The notes beneath the pieces are model-generated. The model searched no databases, was not told the DNA's origin, and saw only the letters and a program-made list of their open reading frames with translations. From positions 23,149,301 through 23,213,300 of the forward strand of contig OX421506.1 in assembly GCA_949126835.1 (NCBI GenBank): a stretch of DNA of 64,000 nt. Direction: 5' to 3'. The DNA is from Anisus vortex (taxonomy: Eukaryota > Mollusca > Gastropoda > Planorbidae). A program made the position numbers and the translations under genes. Of the stretch, positions 1 through 13,900 are shown piece after piece (within the stretch, counting starts at the first letter, position 1; each line of letters starts with the position of its first letter).

Positions 1-1650
1 CAAGTAAGATACATACAAAACAGATTTTACATTGTTGATAAGATGGATAACCTTTCAGTACTTTCACTGTCTCACAGAGAAAAGATAGAGCATTAGGCTA
101 TGACCACATCACAATATGCCCTTCATTTCAATAGCCTTTCCTAATTCCTTTTAACCGTTACGTTTATATCCTATTATATTATATATATGGGGTAAAAAAA
201 GAGTTTGCTAAGAAGTCATTAATTAATTTGTTTTTTTGGTGCAAGCTTTTTTTTCTTCTAAAAAAAACATTTTTACATGAATTTTTAATTTATTATATTT
301 TGCTCTCAGCTGTAAAATACATAATAGTAGGCCTATTTGAATGTAGTCTCATTAGTATATTTAGAGAACATAATAGTGTGAGATACATATAGAATACAAA
401 ACAAATACATGATTGTACCTCACTTAAAACTCATTTCAGCAGACATTAGATTCAACTAACCATTTTTCTAGGCCATATAAACCTAGGTTAACTCAAATGT
501 CAAGGTTGCACTGTACTGTCAAAATGTATGCTCAAGATAAAGAAACACTATTTTAACAGTGATGTGACTTATACTTCAAACAAGTGATACATTTATATCT
601 ATTACTGAATGGGGAATGGAAAGAAGAGCTCAATACTATCAAAAGTAGAGTTTAGATTTACAGTGACATTATTATTACATGCACAAGGGTGCTGATGAAT
701 TATTTAGCCAGTGATACATCTGTGACAATGACATATAAATTAAAGAAGATACAAAAAGAAAACACGCTGAGACAATATAATATTTTCAGATACGTTTTTT
801 AAATGTTCTAATGTATGCAGTGAAACATTTTTAGTTTTTGAGCCCTAATCAAAGACAAAAAAAATTATGTCACTTTTCTTTTCCCCACCTAAAACTCCCC
901 TATTAAATTTGTTATCAAAACGACAAATATTATATGATAGATGTAATAGAATTTTACCCAGAATTAAACTATAAACACTCAGTGACAAAATCAGCAGACG
1001 GGTCAAAGTCTTGGGATTGTGAACTCACAAAAAAGTGTCGTACTAATGAAAACATAATACTTACAGGGGGTGTGTCAACTGGACACTAGATTGGATTGAG
1101 TAAATATTTCCTCATTTAGATTACCACAGATGAGGAATCAGAGAAGATTTAGAAACACTAACAAATACAAAGAACATGCAGTGGTCTTCTTTCAGGTTCA
1201 AATCTGGTAAGGCCGTAATGATTTTGTACCCCTCCCTGATGCATCCACAAGTCTACCAAGCTCTGATTGGTATCATAGAAACCGGTGCAGCAAGTACTAT
1301 ACAATCATATGCCATAGGAAATAAAACTGGTAAAAATCTGCTTTATCATAGGGTGGTAATGGAACATCTTCTTTTATGTTGGACAATACACACACATTTT
1401 ATGGTAGAGAGTTGGGAAGAAGTAGAAAGAAAGAGCTATCTTAAAAAAACTTCTCAATATTTTAAGTTAATAGCAGAAACTATTTAAATCTATTGAAAAA
1501 GAGCATAAGATGAAAATTAATTAAAGTTATGGCCAATAAAGAATATGAATATATTCAGTACTAAATTTAATGGAACATTATTTTGTTTAATTGGAAAAGA
1601 GTTCATATTTTTAACAAACATTTCCATTACACAAAATAAACACTACTTAC
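1..1650. other. Intron of the dynein gene, no recognised content
   Basis: AT-rich sequence left of the last visible dynein exon. I looked on the minus strand for the continuation of the linker (a segment normally following the SLEKAM motif) and found no open segment with splice sites. A GTAAGT-like site near 1,055-1,062 is not preceded by coding sequence. The plus-strand open frame at 1176-1487 has no recognisable similarity. Confidence 0.6.
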
Positions 1651-1914
1651 TGGTGCCCACTCCTTTTTCATTGTCTGCATGGCTTTCTCCAGGGAGAACT
1701 CCTTGCTGGCAGACTCTGATATGGACTCAAACTTACTGACGTACGGATCCAAGTTCATATCAATCAGCTTGCTCAAGCAGTAGGACTCGTCTGGCCGAAG
1801 GTTGTAGCCGACAATGTCTGATATCTGGGACCAGTGGCGCTCTCGGAGGCCCGGGTTGAAAAGTGTTTGGATGAGGGGCATGTGTTCTTTGAATTCTTCC
1901 ACTTTTGCTTTCAC
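1651..1914 (-). other. Dynein exon 19: start of the linker (DHC_N2) region
   Basis: 88 codons in phase 0 on both sides. It carries the strongly conserved NPGLRERHW run and, near its end, SASKEFSLEKAM, the best dynein heavy chain diagnostics in the window. The acceptor is CTTAAG/GTG and the donor is GTAAGT. The next exon must lie left of position 1. Confidence 0.9.
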
Positions 1915-4900
1915 CTTAAGATGGTGGAGGAATTAAAAATGTAAAAAAAAGATGGCTTTATCACAGTAGAGAAAATACAGAGATATCCGGAATGAAAATA
2001 TTAATGCATTTTGTATTATTCACATATTTCATCTATTAGGTCCTGGCTGGACTATTGTTTGTACATTGTAACCACTGGTTTAGTTTAATAGTAGAATAAT
2101 GCTAGAATTGTAGATAGTACAATGTAATGAGGGGGCATGGTGGCCGAGCGGCAGCGCAGTCAACTGGCAAGTCGAAGGTCCCGGGTTCGAATCCTGGTGG
2201 AGGCTAGGCTTTTTTCCCAGGACTTGGGGGTGTCCCTGAGTGTACCCAGCTCTGATGGGTACCTGACATTAGTTGGGGTAAAGTAAAGGCGGCTGGGCAT
2301 TGTGCTGGCCAAACATCCCCTAGTATGCCGTGGCCACAGAAACTAGTGAACGCTGCTTCACCAGCCCTATGATCAGTTTGGTCTGAAGGGTACTTTACTT
2401 TACTTACAATGTAATGATGTTGGAATAGTACAAAGAATGATAGAATGGTTGTATAATAATAGAAAGGTAGCTGAATAATAGAATATTGGAAGATAATGAT
2501 AGAATTGTGGTAGAATGATGGTAGATTAGCACCATGACGATAGAATGGTAGAAAATTTTAAAATGATAGTAAGAATGGTGACAGATCAAAAGAATATATC
2601 AGAGACATTGCAAAACTAGACAAAGGGATCAACACAAATTTTTTTTAAACTGTCTGCATAAAAATGTAGCCCTTGAACAAAGTGTTTGCAAGTCCATTCT
2701 TATTTTTTTAATAAGTTTCAAAAGTTGTATTTGCAGTATGGGTGCTTGGAATGAATAATTCAACAAGGCTAGATGATGGAGGATAATTAAAAAGAACAAG
2801 CCTCTTGAAATTACCTTTGATGCTATTTTCTTTGGAGCCGGAACGCTGTCAAAGGTTTTCTCCAGCTTGTACAAAGATCGCCAAAAGTTGCCCACTTCCT
2901 GGTCAACAAGGTCAGGGTTGACACCAACCATTGGGCCATCCATCCAGTCTCTGAAGAATGAAAATTAAATAAATGTCGGTATGTCGGTACTAATGTTACA
3001 TTCACAATGGTCTTTGCAAGTCTATCTTACAGATGCACAACAAGGGGCGGGAGACAAAAAATAGAGATGAGAGGACTAAATCTCAGAAAGAACAGGAATG
3101 ACTTTAGGGGAAAGCATGAGAAGAGCATGGTGGCCGATGTCAGCGCATTCGACTGGCGACCGAAGGTCCTGGGTTCGAATCCTGGTGCAGGCTAGGATTT
3201 TTTCCCCGGGTCTGGAGGGTGTACCTGAGTCTACCCACTTAATGGCCTAGTATGCCATGGCCACAGAAACTGGTGAACGCTGCTTCACCGGCCCTATTAA
3301 TTTGGTCTGAGTGGATACTTTACTTTTACTTATGAGAAGAGCAGAGAAATGTGAGGATTAGAGAAAGATAATTTGCATGTCAACTTGGAGCTCAAGGGTG
3401 GCCGAGCGGCATCACATTCGGCTGGCGTACCGAAAGTCATGGGTTCTAAACCTAGTCAACACTAGGATTTGTTACCGGAACTGGAGTGTGTCCCTGATGG
3501 GTACTTTACATTAGTTGGAGCAAAGTTAAGATGACTGGTCATTGTGCTAGCCACACATGCCAGCAGACTATGCCATTGTCACAGAAACTAGTGAAAGCTG
3601 CTTCACCGTCCCAATAAACCAATTGGGTCAGACGAGATTGCTACTATTTTTGGACTAAAAGATTCTAAAGAATAAAAGAACTTTTCAGATAGTAACTGAA
3701 AATAAAAGTAGGATTTTCAACTGTTACTGCGGCTATGATTTGTGCTTTCTTCACCACATTATCATCCTTTGAACAGTTTGAAATCAACAACAATCTTATT
3801 ACATTGTGCTATGAATTAACAGCAAAAAGTCAGCTCTTGTAAATAGTCTTACTTGTGTTTTGTGGTAAAGTCTACAGTTAACTCATACAGCTGCTGGTAT
3901 GGCTTGAGACTGTTGATGATATTCATCCTCTCAGGATAAACAGTGACGTCCCAGCCAAAGGCTTCTTCTTCAGTGTTGAATGCATCAATCTGATACAACA
4001 ACAATTTCAGGATATAATTGATTAGCACCAACATATTAAACCAACCTTGTTTTCATCAATCATCAGGAATTTGGGTAAAGATAACTTCTAATTACCATAG
4101 TAAGCATTTAAAGCTTATTGAACATGTAAAGAGAGTTTCCGAATTCTGAAACTAATGCTGGCCCAAATGAAGTCCAGCTGCCTTTTCAAACTGATATCCG
4201 AGAGTTAATGTTAATCATTCCCAATGATACAGTTGTAGTTTGAAGAGGACTTAAACTGATTAAACTTCAGGTTACTGGATATGATAGTCTAGTGAAAAGC
4301 ATTGAGTTGTCATTCTAAAGGTCTTGTGTTTAAATCCAGTTCAAATAGAATATTTTTTAGCCCATGAGAATATCCAGCACCGAAGAGTACCCGACCTAAT
4401 TTGTTGAAAGTAAATGCAGCTTGCCATTGTGAGGGCCACGCAATTCCCATCATATGCCTTGAAAATGAGCTCTTTTTAACTTGCCCTATGAAACAGCCCT
4501 TTAAAGAAAACTCTTCTCCTCAAATGAACCATCCAACACCCACTTGTTTGTAATAACAATGGTTTCTAATATTTGACCTGGATTCTAGTCTACTTCTAGC
4601 AAAGTCACCGAGGACACACACCTTGTCAGCAGCCAGCTGCAGCTTGCTGTCCAATCCTTGTGCTTTCCTTAAGTAGCGGTTGATATCTGTCATGTCACCA
4701 AATGTCTGTAGTTCATCTACCTGCTTGCTGTAGCTTTCAAGCTCTTCACGGAAACGATCTCTGCGGAGCTAAAAAAAAACAACACACACAATTTATTTAA
4801 GCAGCTGATAAAATGTGGAGTGTAAACATATGGACAAAAACACTTTTCTTATCCCATTAGCAAGAAAAAATGCATAAAAGTAATCTATCTTGTCGAGTGG

Positions 4901-7900
4901 CTTCCGTACATGAAATGGGTTGCCTGAACAAACCAGGAAAATGACTAACTTATCATCATTTAAAACACTAAATAAAAATGCAAGACTAGACTTAAAGCAC
5001 ATATATATGCATAGGATTAATACTCTTCTTTATAGAAGGAGCATCTGTAATATATAAGATATATAAGAAGATCTGAATGACTGAAATAGATACAAACAAA
5101 CTAAGGTTGACCAAGTCTTTATTTACCTTGAGAGCTTCTTCATATTGTATTTTCTTTTCATTGGCTTGTTGCTTATACTCTTCGAAGACCTGAGGCATTC
5201 TTTGATGCCACTTGAATACCTAAGTACATGTGAATAGAAATAAACTATCTAGCATAGCAAACAGCTCAAATTGTATGAATTACAACAAAAAAACTATTAA
5301 CATTTTATCCGATTTTTTTATTGAACCAGATTTGTAATGCCTAACAATTTAACCAAAAGCTCATTTACTTCACTTTTTAATGTTATAGGATATTTAGGTA
5401 AATAAATGTTTTAAATGTTGCAATTCCAAAGGGCTACACATCATTGTAACGCATTGGTCAAAATTTATAATCAAAATTAATTTTCAAAACGTATATTTGA
5501 AAACCGTTTAGACTAGATTTTATATAAAAGATATATTACCTCTGCATTGAGTCTTGTCTCTGTTGGTGAAAAGTTGGCATGATCACTGAGGAATGTCAGG
5601 CGCTCACTGCTCTGTATCAGCTGCTTCTCAAGAAGGAAAATTGTTTCTGACTCACATTTGTTAATGTAGGACATTTGCTCCATAAGTTTTTCTGTGTTTT
5701 CAGGGGTGGAGAGAGCTTTGTCTGATATATCTCTGTACTGGTCCACAAGCCTGGATAAAAAATATTAAATCATTAGATAGACACTAAAAATGTTTTTTTT
5801 AAAGTATAATTCACTTCAGTACTTTTTAAAAAACACTGATTTTTCACAAAAGATTTTAACCAACAATTGAAAATTCAATTATTTCTTTCAAAAGATATAA
5901 CTTATTTAGAACACAATTGTTGGTTTTGTTGGAGGGAAAAGATTTTTTGTTTTTTAAGGAAAGGTATTTTTAAAAACCATGTTAGATGGGGTCTAGCAAA
6001 CATAGCTCTTCAGGAACTAGAACACAGCCCCTAAGGAAGCAGAAAAAGAGGCCTAGTATAAACAATCTCATTTTGGCTTTTCCATCATGTGATATTGCAT
6101 ATAGGGAGGGGATTTTTTCCTTTGATCATCCATTTTCATATAAAGGACATTTAAAAAAAAATGATTTAATATTGGATTCTTTACGAAAGATAATCTGTTT
6201 TGGAAAAACAAAATATTATTATTAACTTTCCTATTTTACAGAAATGTGTTTCTTTTACCATGGTTACTAAATAAGAATATCAGTCAACAAAATATTCATT
6301 CAATATTTGTAAGGTAAATAATTGTTAGATGAATACTAATAGGACTGAATGTTAAAAATCGATAATTTTTTCAGAGCAAATAAAATTATGTTAGTCATTT
6401 GCATGGTAATTAGGATAATATCAAAGAACTGCTTATATTTTTTTTTTATTTACTGAAATTCACATTTAACTATACAATCCAACTAGACATACAACATTTA
6501 GTATTTCAATGACAGATAGCCTTTTTGTTTTAACTAGCATTATGTGGATTGTAAATGCCTTCAGGGTTTATAAAAATAAAGTATCAAAATAGTTCATCTA
6601 CTATTACAGTGTTTAAATATTTCTTTTTTCTTTTTAAAAGTCTGATCATACTTTTTGTTTTCTCTCTGATGGTCCTCAGACATTTTGGCCAGTAGCCTAT
6701 TCTTTAAGCCTTCTGCTCTTTTAGCCAGAGCTCTGATGAGTTCATCACAGTGTACTTCAAACATACCCAGTCTTACAACCTAATGAGAAAAGACGTTAAC
6801 AGTAATTCATCACACCAATCAAAATGTAACGTATTCTCAAATCAGGCTAACATAATGCAATGTTTTAGGAGGGATGCATAAAAAGGGACTCTATGTATGT
6901 TATTGTTGCTTGGTATTAATGCACTCTGAGCTTACATTGTGTTTGTTGTCAGCACAATATAAATAAACTTATTATTATTAATGAGCACTGGGGTCTAGCA
7001 GTAGAACACTAGACTCAAAACCAAAAAAGTACTTGGTGAGGTCATTCTGATTAGCACCTTGCTTATTGGGAAATGAATAAAGGACTTGGTGTTGTGATGG
7101 GAAAAAAAATGATCCATTCTTTATATCCAAAGTTAACTGTAAAGGTTGAGTTTTACACACAGAGTAGAGATCAAGTTCTGCTAAGTTTTGTTTCATTTTG
7201 TATTTTCACAAATGCACAGCTAATTATAGATTATAATCATGTCTTTTTTTTATTCACAAAGGCTTACTTTGATGGAATTGTACAAAATTTCTTCACAAAG
7301 CTTTCCATACTTGAGCAGCTCTTTTGCATAATCATCAAAACTGTGTTGCTCCTCAATAAATTTACTCACATCTTCATCCGCCTGTGAACGAATATAAAGA
7401 TAATTCCATAAACTAGACTTCAATTTAAAAAGCTGCCAGAGAAATACCCTTAAATTAATATACATGGACTGGAATATTACAAGTGTTTTGTTTTAAGTCT
7501 ATTCTTACTTCGGTTCATGGTCATATAATTAGAAGAACTGAACAGGATAGTATTAAATTTCCATATAGTAAAATACTCTCTATTGCCAGCAACAAATTCA
7601 AATCAAAGTCTTCTAAATTTAATTAAACAACAGACCAGCCTTAAAACTAAGAACTTAGACTGACCATGCCATGCCCTTAATAAAAACTTTATAATACAGC
7701 AAACCTAAATTAGGAGCAGTGATTTTTTGAAAAGGTAGAAAAATTTCTTAATACATACCACACCATTTGTACTGTCATTTGAATCTATGCCTACTTCCCT
7801 TTTTTTAAACTATTCTTAGAATTAAGTTTTATAGATGATTTTTAAAATGCACTTGGCTTCAAATCTAGGATTCACATAGAAAATTGCAAACTGTATAAAT

Positions 7901-10900
7901 AAATGAAATGTAACAAACATATTTAATTTATTATAAAAGTTTATGTTATTGACCTGTTTGCTTATAAGTGCTGAGTATTTCTCATAGACTTTAGTGTGCT
8001 CAGTTGGGCCGACACTCTCTTTGACTATCAGGTCACTAACTTTGGCTTTATGCACATCTAAAATTTCATCCAGTATAATTGGCTTCAGTAGAGCTTTTGC
8101 CTTGTTTCCACTCTGAAGAATTCAAACAAACAAAAAATATGTATGCCACATACATCATCTCCTGTACTTGTCACAAGGGGGTTACTTTGGGTTAATGTCA
8201 CCCAAAGCATGGATTCACAGTTCTATTTTGCAAACAAATATTTTGTATTATTATATTTTTTATTATACTCATTAATACAAACACAGAACAAGTCAATAGA
8301 ATATACTCTTGGCAATATGACATCCCAAAATAGCTTAACATATACACTCTATTCTATCATAGTTACACACAAAATAAGCAATAGTTTCTTAGTTCCTAAA
8401 ATATCTCCATATATATATATATATAAATATATATCCATTATCCCTCACCTCCACTAAGTTTCTTATTCTGTTAGGGACGATATTGGAAATTTATTTCAAC
8501 ATTTACAATTAGCACATAGATGTTTTTAAAATCTACCAGAAATTAATTAAATAAAAAGAAAATTAATAATGGCATTATTTATATGAGTGTTTTAAATATT
8601 ATAATGAAGAAAAAACCATAAAATAAAACAATATTTCATTTTGACCAAACACAAGAGCAGCGCCCGTGAAATTATATACTCTACATATAAGTTAATATTA
8701 TTTTTTATAATCAAATAGAATTACCCATTCAGAATACAGTTTGGTCTCAATACGAGGCATGTCCCTTGAGGCTTTTATCATGACATCATAGACGTTGACT
8801 AGCACCACTTGGAAGTCACTGAATGTGGGCTCAAACTTTATCTCTGCATCTTCTAGGATCAGGCGCAGAACAAACCCTGAATGTTCGTAGGCTCTTATTG
8901 ATGTCTGAGGAGTGAAAAAACAAACAAAGTCAAGAATAAATATGGGTCTCATAATGTGATGTGTCATGTCACTCACGTAATTGTGCATTGTCACTGTAAA
9001 GCTCTAGACAAACACATGTGTTTTGTATTAATGGTATTCAGTTGTCCATCAAGAGACTTTACTGGTGTTTTGACTGTTATAATGAGCAGCCACCTAACTA
9101 ACACTAATTAAAACAATCAATTCAGTAGCTCTGTCTTTATTTACTAAATAATATATTTATGAGATTAAAATACAATATAATGGAATGATTTCAGAATTCC
9201 TGCCAACTTTTACTTTCTCTGACTATGGATGCAATAGAATGTCCACATAATGCTCTATTTCTGGTGTTGCAAATCCCATTCTACAGAAGCCTTAGAAACT
9301 CCTTATTCCTTGCCACTTATTATTTTGTATATTCCTGCCTTTGAGTATACAGTAAGAAACAGAAAAGTAAATAAACAACAGAAACATTTAAAGAAAAGAT
9401 TATCTATAATTTTCTAAGTCACTAGTCCCTATTAGGAAAATTCTGTGTAACATATGTGGTTAGAGAAGCAGACTGTGACTGGCCATCTGTTTGTGTGCTG
9501 GATTCTTTGCTGTGGGGTAGCCAGTAAGTGAATTGTGTTCACTGTTTTTAGGCACGAGGGTCATGAGTGAGGTCGATGGAGAGGTGGCCAGTTTTTGATA
9601 GAGTTGAGAGAAAGATGTGTTAGATTCATGGTAGAGGAAAGTCGCTCTATATTTTGTGAAGAGATTGTTTTGGATCTGTATTTCAATTTGTTGGATTGTT
9701 GTGGCAGAGAGCAGAATACAATTTTATCAGTTATATCTGTGTTTATTATTGAATAAAAGTATATATAATGTCTACAACTGGAGTTGCTGAATCTGTACAG
9801 AGATGTTACTTTTACTGAATTTATATGGGGAAGTTACACCCTGACAGTTGAATGAAAAAGACTTGTAAGTGCTGAAAACTCTGGCTTACTGGAGGCTGCA
9901 CCAACAGGTCAGTGTAGTCACTTATTGAGTCAAGGGTCAGGTTTTGTAGGTTCTGGGTCATGAGGGTCGTGGCGCAGTTGAAAAACGACTCCAGTTTATC
10001 TTGGTCCTCGTTACTGGGCACCTGCTTCCTTTTGTTGCCTTGGTAGAATATTCCTTGAACATCAAGTAGCCATCTGCCACAAAAAAACAGTTTTAGTTTC
10101 TTTTTATATCAGTTTATGTATAGTTCTGTTAAATGAAAATATACTGCCTTTATGAACCATATCTAAAGATGTTAATACTCCTTTTTATTGCACTAAATTA
10201 TATTACACTAAATTATATATTTGTAGTAGAGCGTTCAAAACCACAGGTTTTGTAAATGAAACAACTAGCCAAAGAGACCATGTTGTTTCAAAGGGGTGGT
10301 GACGCAGTGTTCACCACAGCCGTAGTAAAGGGGGTTTGGGTGGCCAGCACAATGTCCAGCTGCTTGTCCCCCCCCCCCCCAACGAATGTCTGCTACCCAT
10401 CAGAGTTGAGTAGTCATAGCGGATACCTCCAAACATTGGTTCAAAAATTTTTATTTGAACCCAAGACATTTGGAATGACAATTCAACATGCAGCTGCAAT
10501 ACCACACACAGACTTTATGCTTTATTAATATCAACTAATTTATCAAGATTAATTTTTAAATCATAAAGGAGGCTTTGGGAAAAACATGGGCAGTTAAATA
10601 TTTTTTTTTTAATAGGTAAGTTTAAGTTTAAAAAATATAATAGTTTTGTCTCTTTTTCACTGACTTTTTTAATAGCTTCTCCTTGGCTGCATCAATGTGC
10701 CTCATGCAAAGATTTTTAAAGGCTTGGAGCTCCATGGACTCGTCCCTTAAATGGAACTCTTCTATATCGATGAACCGGAGTTGACTGAAATAAAATGATG
10801 ACAATCATTTTTTACCAAAAGAAACACAAAGACAGTTGAAAAGAATGTTATTGTGAAATATTCCGATATAATTTTAACGCATTTTATAAAAAATAATGAT

Positions 10901-13900
10901 AGATTTTTTGTACACTGTGAACACAGAAAAAAACAAAAAAAGGAAGGTCTTTTGGTTTTTGCACCATTGCCTTTAAAATGTTGTCCACCTGTGAAGTATT
11001 TTTTACAGCAATCAACCATATTATTAACTGCATATAAGAGCCAGTAAATCATCACAGAGATTTCAGAACTTCTTAATCCACTGGATAAGGCTTTTCTGAA
11101 CATGATCAGGAGTAAATAGTTTTCCAGTCAAGACACTCTCTCCCCAAATGTCCAGCATAGCTGGATGAGGGCTCCTTGGTCACTTAGAGAAAAAAAACCT
11201 GGCCAGCAGAAATTTTGGATTGGCAAAAATGGTCACTGTATAGCGTTGTTTTTCCCTACATAAACATAACTGAGGCAATGTCCCTGCCCAGACTCACATT
11301 AGGGGTGTGACTTATATTTCTTATAAATTACTTTATTTAATTACTGTATTAATAATAAAGTAAAGAAAACAATGATATAAACAATATGAGAGTTGTCCAA
11401 AACAAGCACAGAAGAAAGGTTCATTGTTATAATCATTATAAGCTATTTGGCAAGGCTGCTTCAATCATTTGTCTGTACCAGTATTCTAAAAATGCTTACT
11501 TTTTAAAACCCTAATGCCCAAAATTATTTCTGTTTATATGCATATTTCATTTAATTCACAATAGTAGTTTTTAAAACAATCTCAATATTTCATGACCACT
11601 TCTATACAATCAAAGGAATGTATCAGAAATGCATCAACCAGCATTACTGCTCTATATGCATCATCTTGGCAGGATTTGAGCTTCAGGAGGTTTAAAGCCT
11701 TTTTTTTTGCTACCTATGTCCTTAAGGTTTAAAAGGAAACAATCAGTAGGTTCAGTCAAATATCTGACTGTGTTGAGTCCTTACTTGAAGCTGACGTGCC
11801 AAAGGTCTAAGACCTGCATCATGCACTGGTTTGTGTTGTGCAAGTGCTCGCTGATAAACTCCAAGGATGACAGGTATGACTTGTGCCAGGGCTTGGGCAG
11901 TATGGCCATCTCTTCTCTGTGTGGCGGAAGCTTCTCTTTCTTCTCTTCATCCAGCTGTCGGGGATCTTTCAACACAAAGTCAACTAAAAAAACAACAACA
12001 ATTATTATGCAGTTTTTTTTACTAATACATCACCCGCACCCCAAAGAATCATCTATATTAAATGTGTTAATAGGTGTATTAAACCTTATTTAATGAAGTA
12101 AAGTCAGATCATTCAAAACATGGTGTATGGTTATCTAGTTGTTAGTGTCTAAGACTATAACACCTATTATGAAGGTATCAGGTTTAAATTGAGTGAAAGG
12201 TCTGAGATCTCATAATAGTTCTTTAGGGCTGCAATAAGTCCACCAGGATGGATACAGACTTTAGTAGGGGAAAGTAATGTGCTGGCCACACAATCTCTTT
12301 TCCATTCCAATTGTTGATCACAAGAATCAGTTGATCACAAGAATCATTAAATAGTGCTAGTTTTTTTTTAAACATCATTCAAAACAGGAGATTAATTTGG
12401 GAGTTGATAAGGGTGATGGTTTAGGAGCTATTATTTTGTTTCATCAGCAGAGAACAGTAAATTATAAAGAAAATGAAATATCCATAAAGTAAAGGGGAGT
12501 AAATCTAAATGAGTAAAAAAAAAACACACACAAGTAAAAAGCCTTACCTATTGCTTTCTTTACACTCAATAAATAGTCTTCTCTCATTTCATCAGATAAA
12601 TTTTCAATGGTGGTTCCATGGTCTTTCTGAAATAAGCAAACAAGATTCCTTTAATGATGAAATAATTAAATCATAGCTAGTTCATTTATATTTCATTCTC
12701 CAATTTATAACACAAAAATTTTTTTCTCAAATTAATAATTAATTATGTACTTTTTACATTTATTACATTTTTGTACATCACTAAAATTGATTTAAAAGTT
12801 AAACTTTCTTTGAAACAAACAAAAACAATATACAAATCAATTTACCTTCAGATCTTCAGAAATGAGACTCAAAACATTCTCCAGCCATTTATCATCCATG
12901 GGAGCCACATGCTCAGTGTCGATGCCATGATTTATGTAATAATAATAGCGCTGAAGATGAACAAAAGCATGTCAATGGTTTAAAGTATACTTATATACAA
13001 GTGCCTATATATTCTTAATAATTATCTTGCATGATATTTTTTTTTTGTTGTATTTTTTAATTTGGACAATTCTCTGTATTCATAGCAATGCCTGAAAAGA
13101 AAACAATTTTCTCATTTTATTTGTTATTTCTATATCTAGATTTTTACTTTACTCTTCCATTTGCCAATTTTTATACATGCTAGAACATTTTGAAAAATAT
13201 TATTAAAGCAAAATGGTTTGAATTTTCTATGACAAGTTTTAGTTTTTTTTCTTTGTCATTTATTTTAATTTTAGTTTCCTTTCACCATGCTTCTTAATAA
13301 AGTCTTCAAAGCATATCTTTCCTTTTTTTTTCAAATAAATGCATGTTTATTTGCATGTCAGATGTACATATGTTTTTTTATCTTACAAGCTGCTTGCTTA
13401 ATCTATTAAAACAAAAAAAAAACTGCTATTGTCATTTCTTTGCAGGATAAAATCTAGCAGCTACTTAGGCCAAGCAATTCTTTGAAATTTACTTCAAGTT
13501 TCCAAAAAAAATTACATAATTAATTAAACAATTTTAAAGTTTGAAGGACGAAGAAAACTTTACTAACCAGTATGTCTTTTTCAGGGGAAGTAGGCATTGC
13601 CTCAAATGGCACTTCTGGAACTTCACCATTCTCTGCCATTTCTGACAATGTCTTTGGTAATGCCCCTTGCTCTTCCCTGAAAAAAAAATTCAAAATCAAA
13701 TTCTGTTAACAATAAACTCTCATAACTATTACTAGCTAGTAAACCACAAACATTCAGTAATGTTACATATAGTTTGTCTTCTTATATGTTATAGAGGCTC
13801 CTTCTATTCTACCTACATCCTGTCCTGTAGTCTTTTGGGCCGTTGAGGCTCCACATTTGCATCATTTGCATAGCTCAGCCTCAATTCGCCCATTTCCTAA

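Noticed and set aside
1055..1100. GTAAGT-like donor on the minus strand as end of a twentieth dynein exon
   Set aside because: The upstream sequence has stops or no dynein similarity in all frames.
1176..1487. 103-codon plus-strand open frame
   Set aside because: No recognisable domain, in AT-rich intron DNA of the dynein gene, no splice or promoter support.
2140..2210. tRNA-like cloverleaf (A and B boxes) at this and similar sites
   Set aside because: Followed by a SINE body and tail, flanked by target duplications, and repeated many times; not functional tRNA genes.
10762..11103. Minus-strand open frame touching dynein exon 8
   Set aside because: Only the part at 10,665-10,784, in another frame, joins in phase with exons 7 and 9; the rest is intron.
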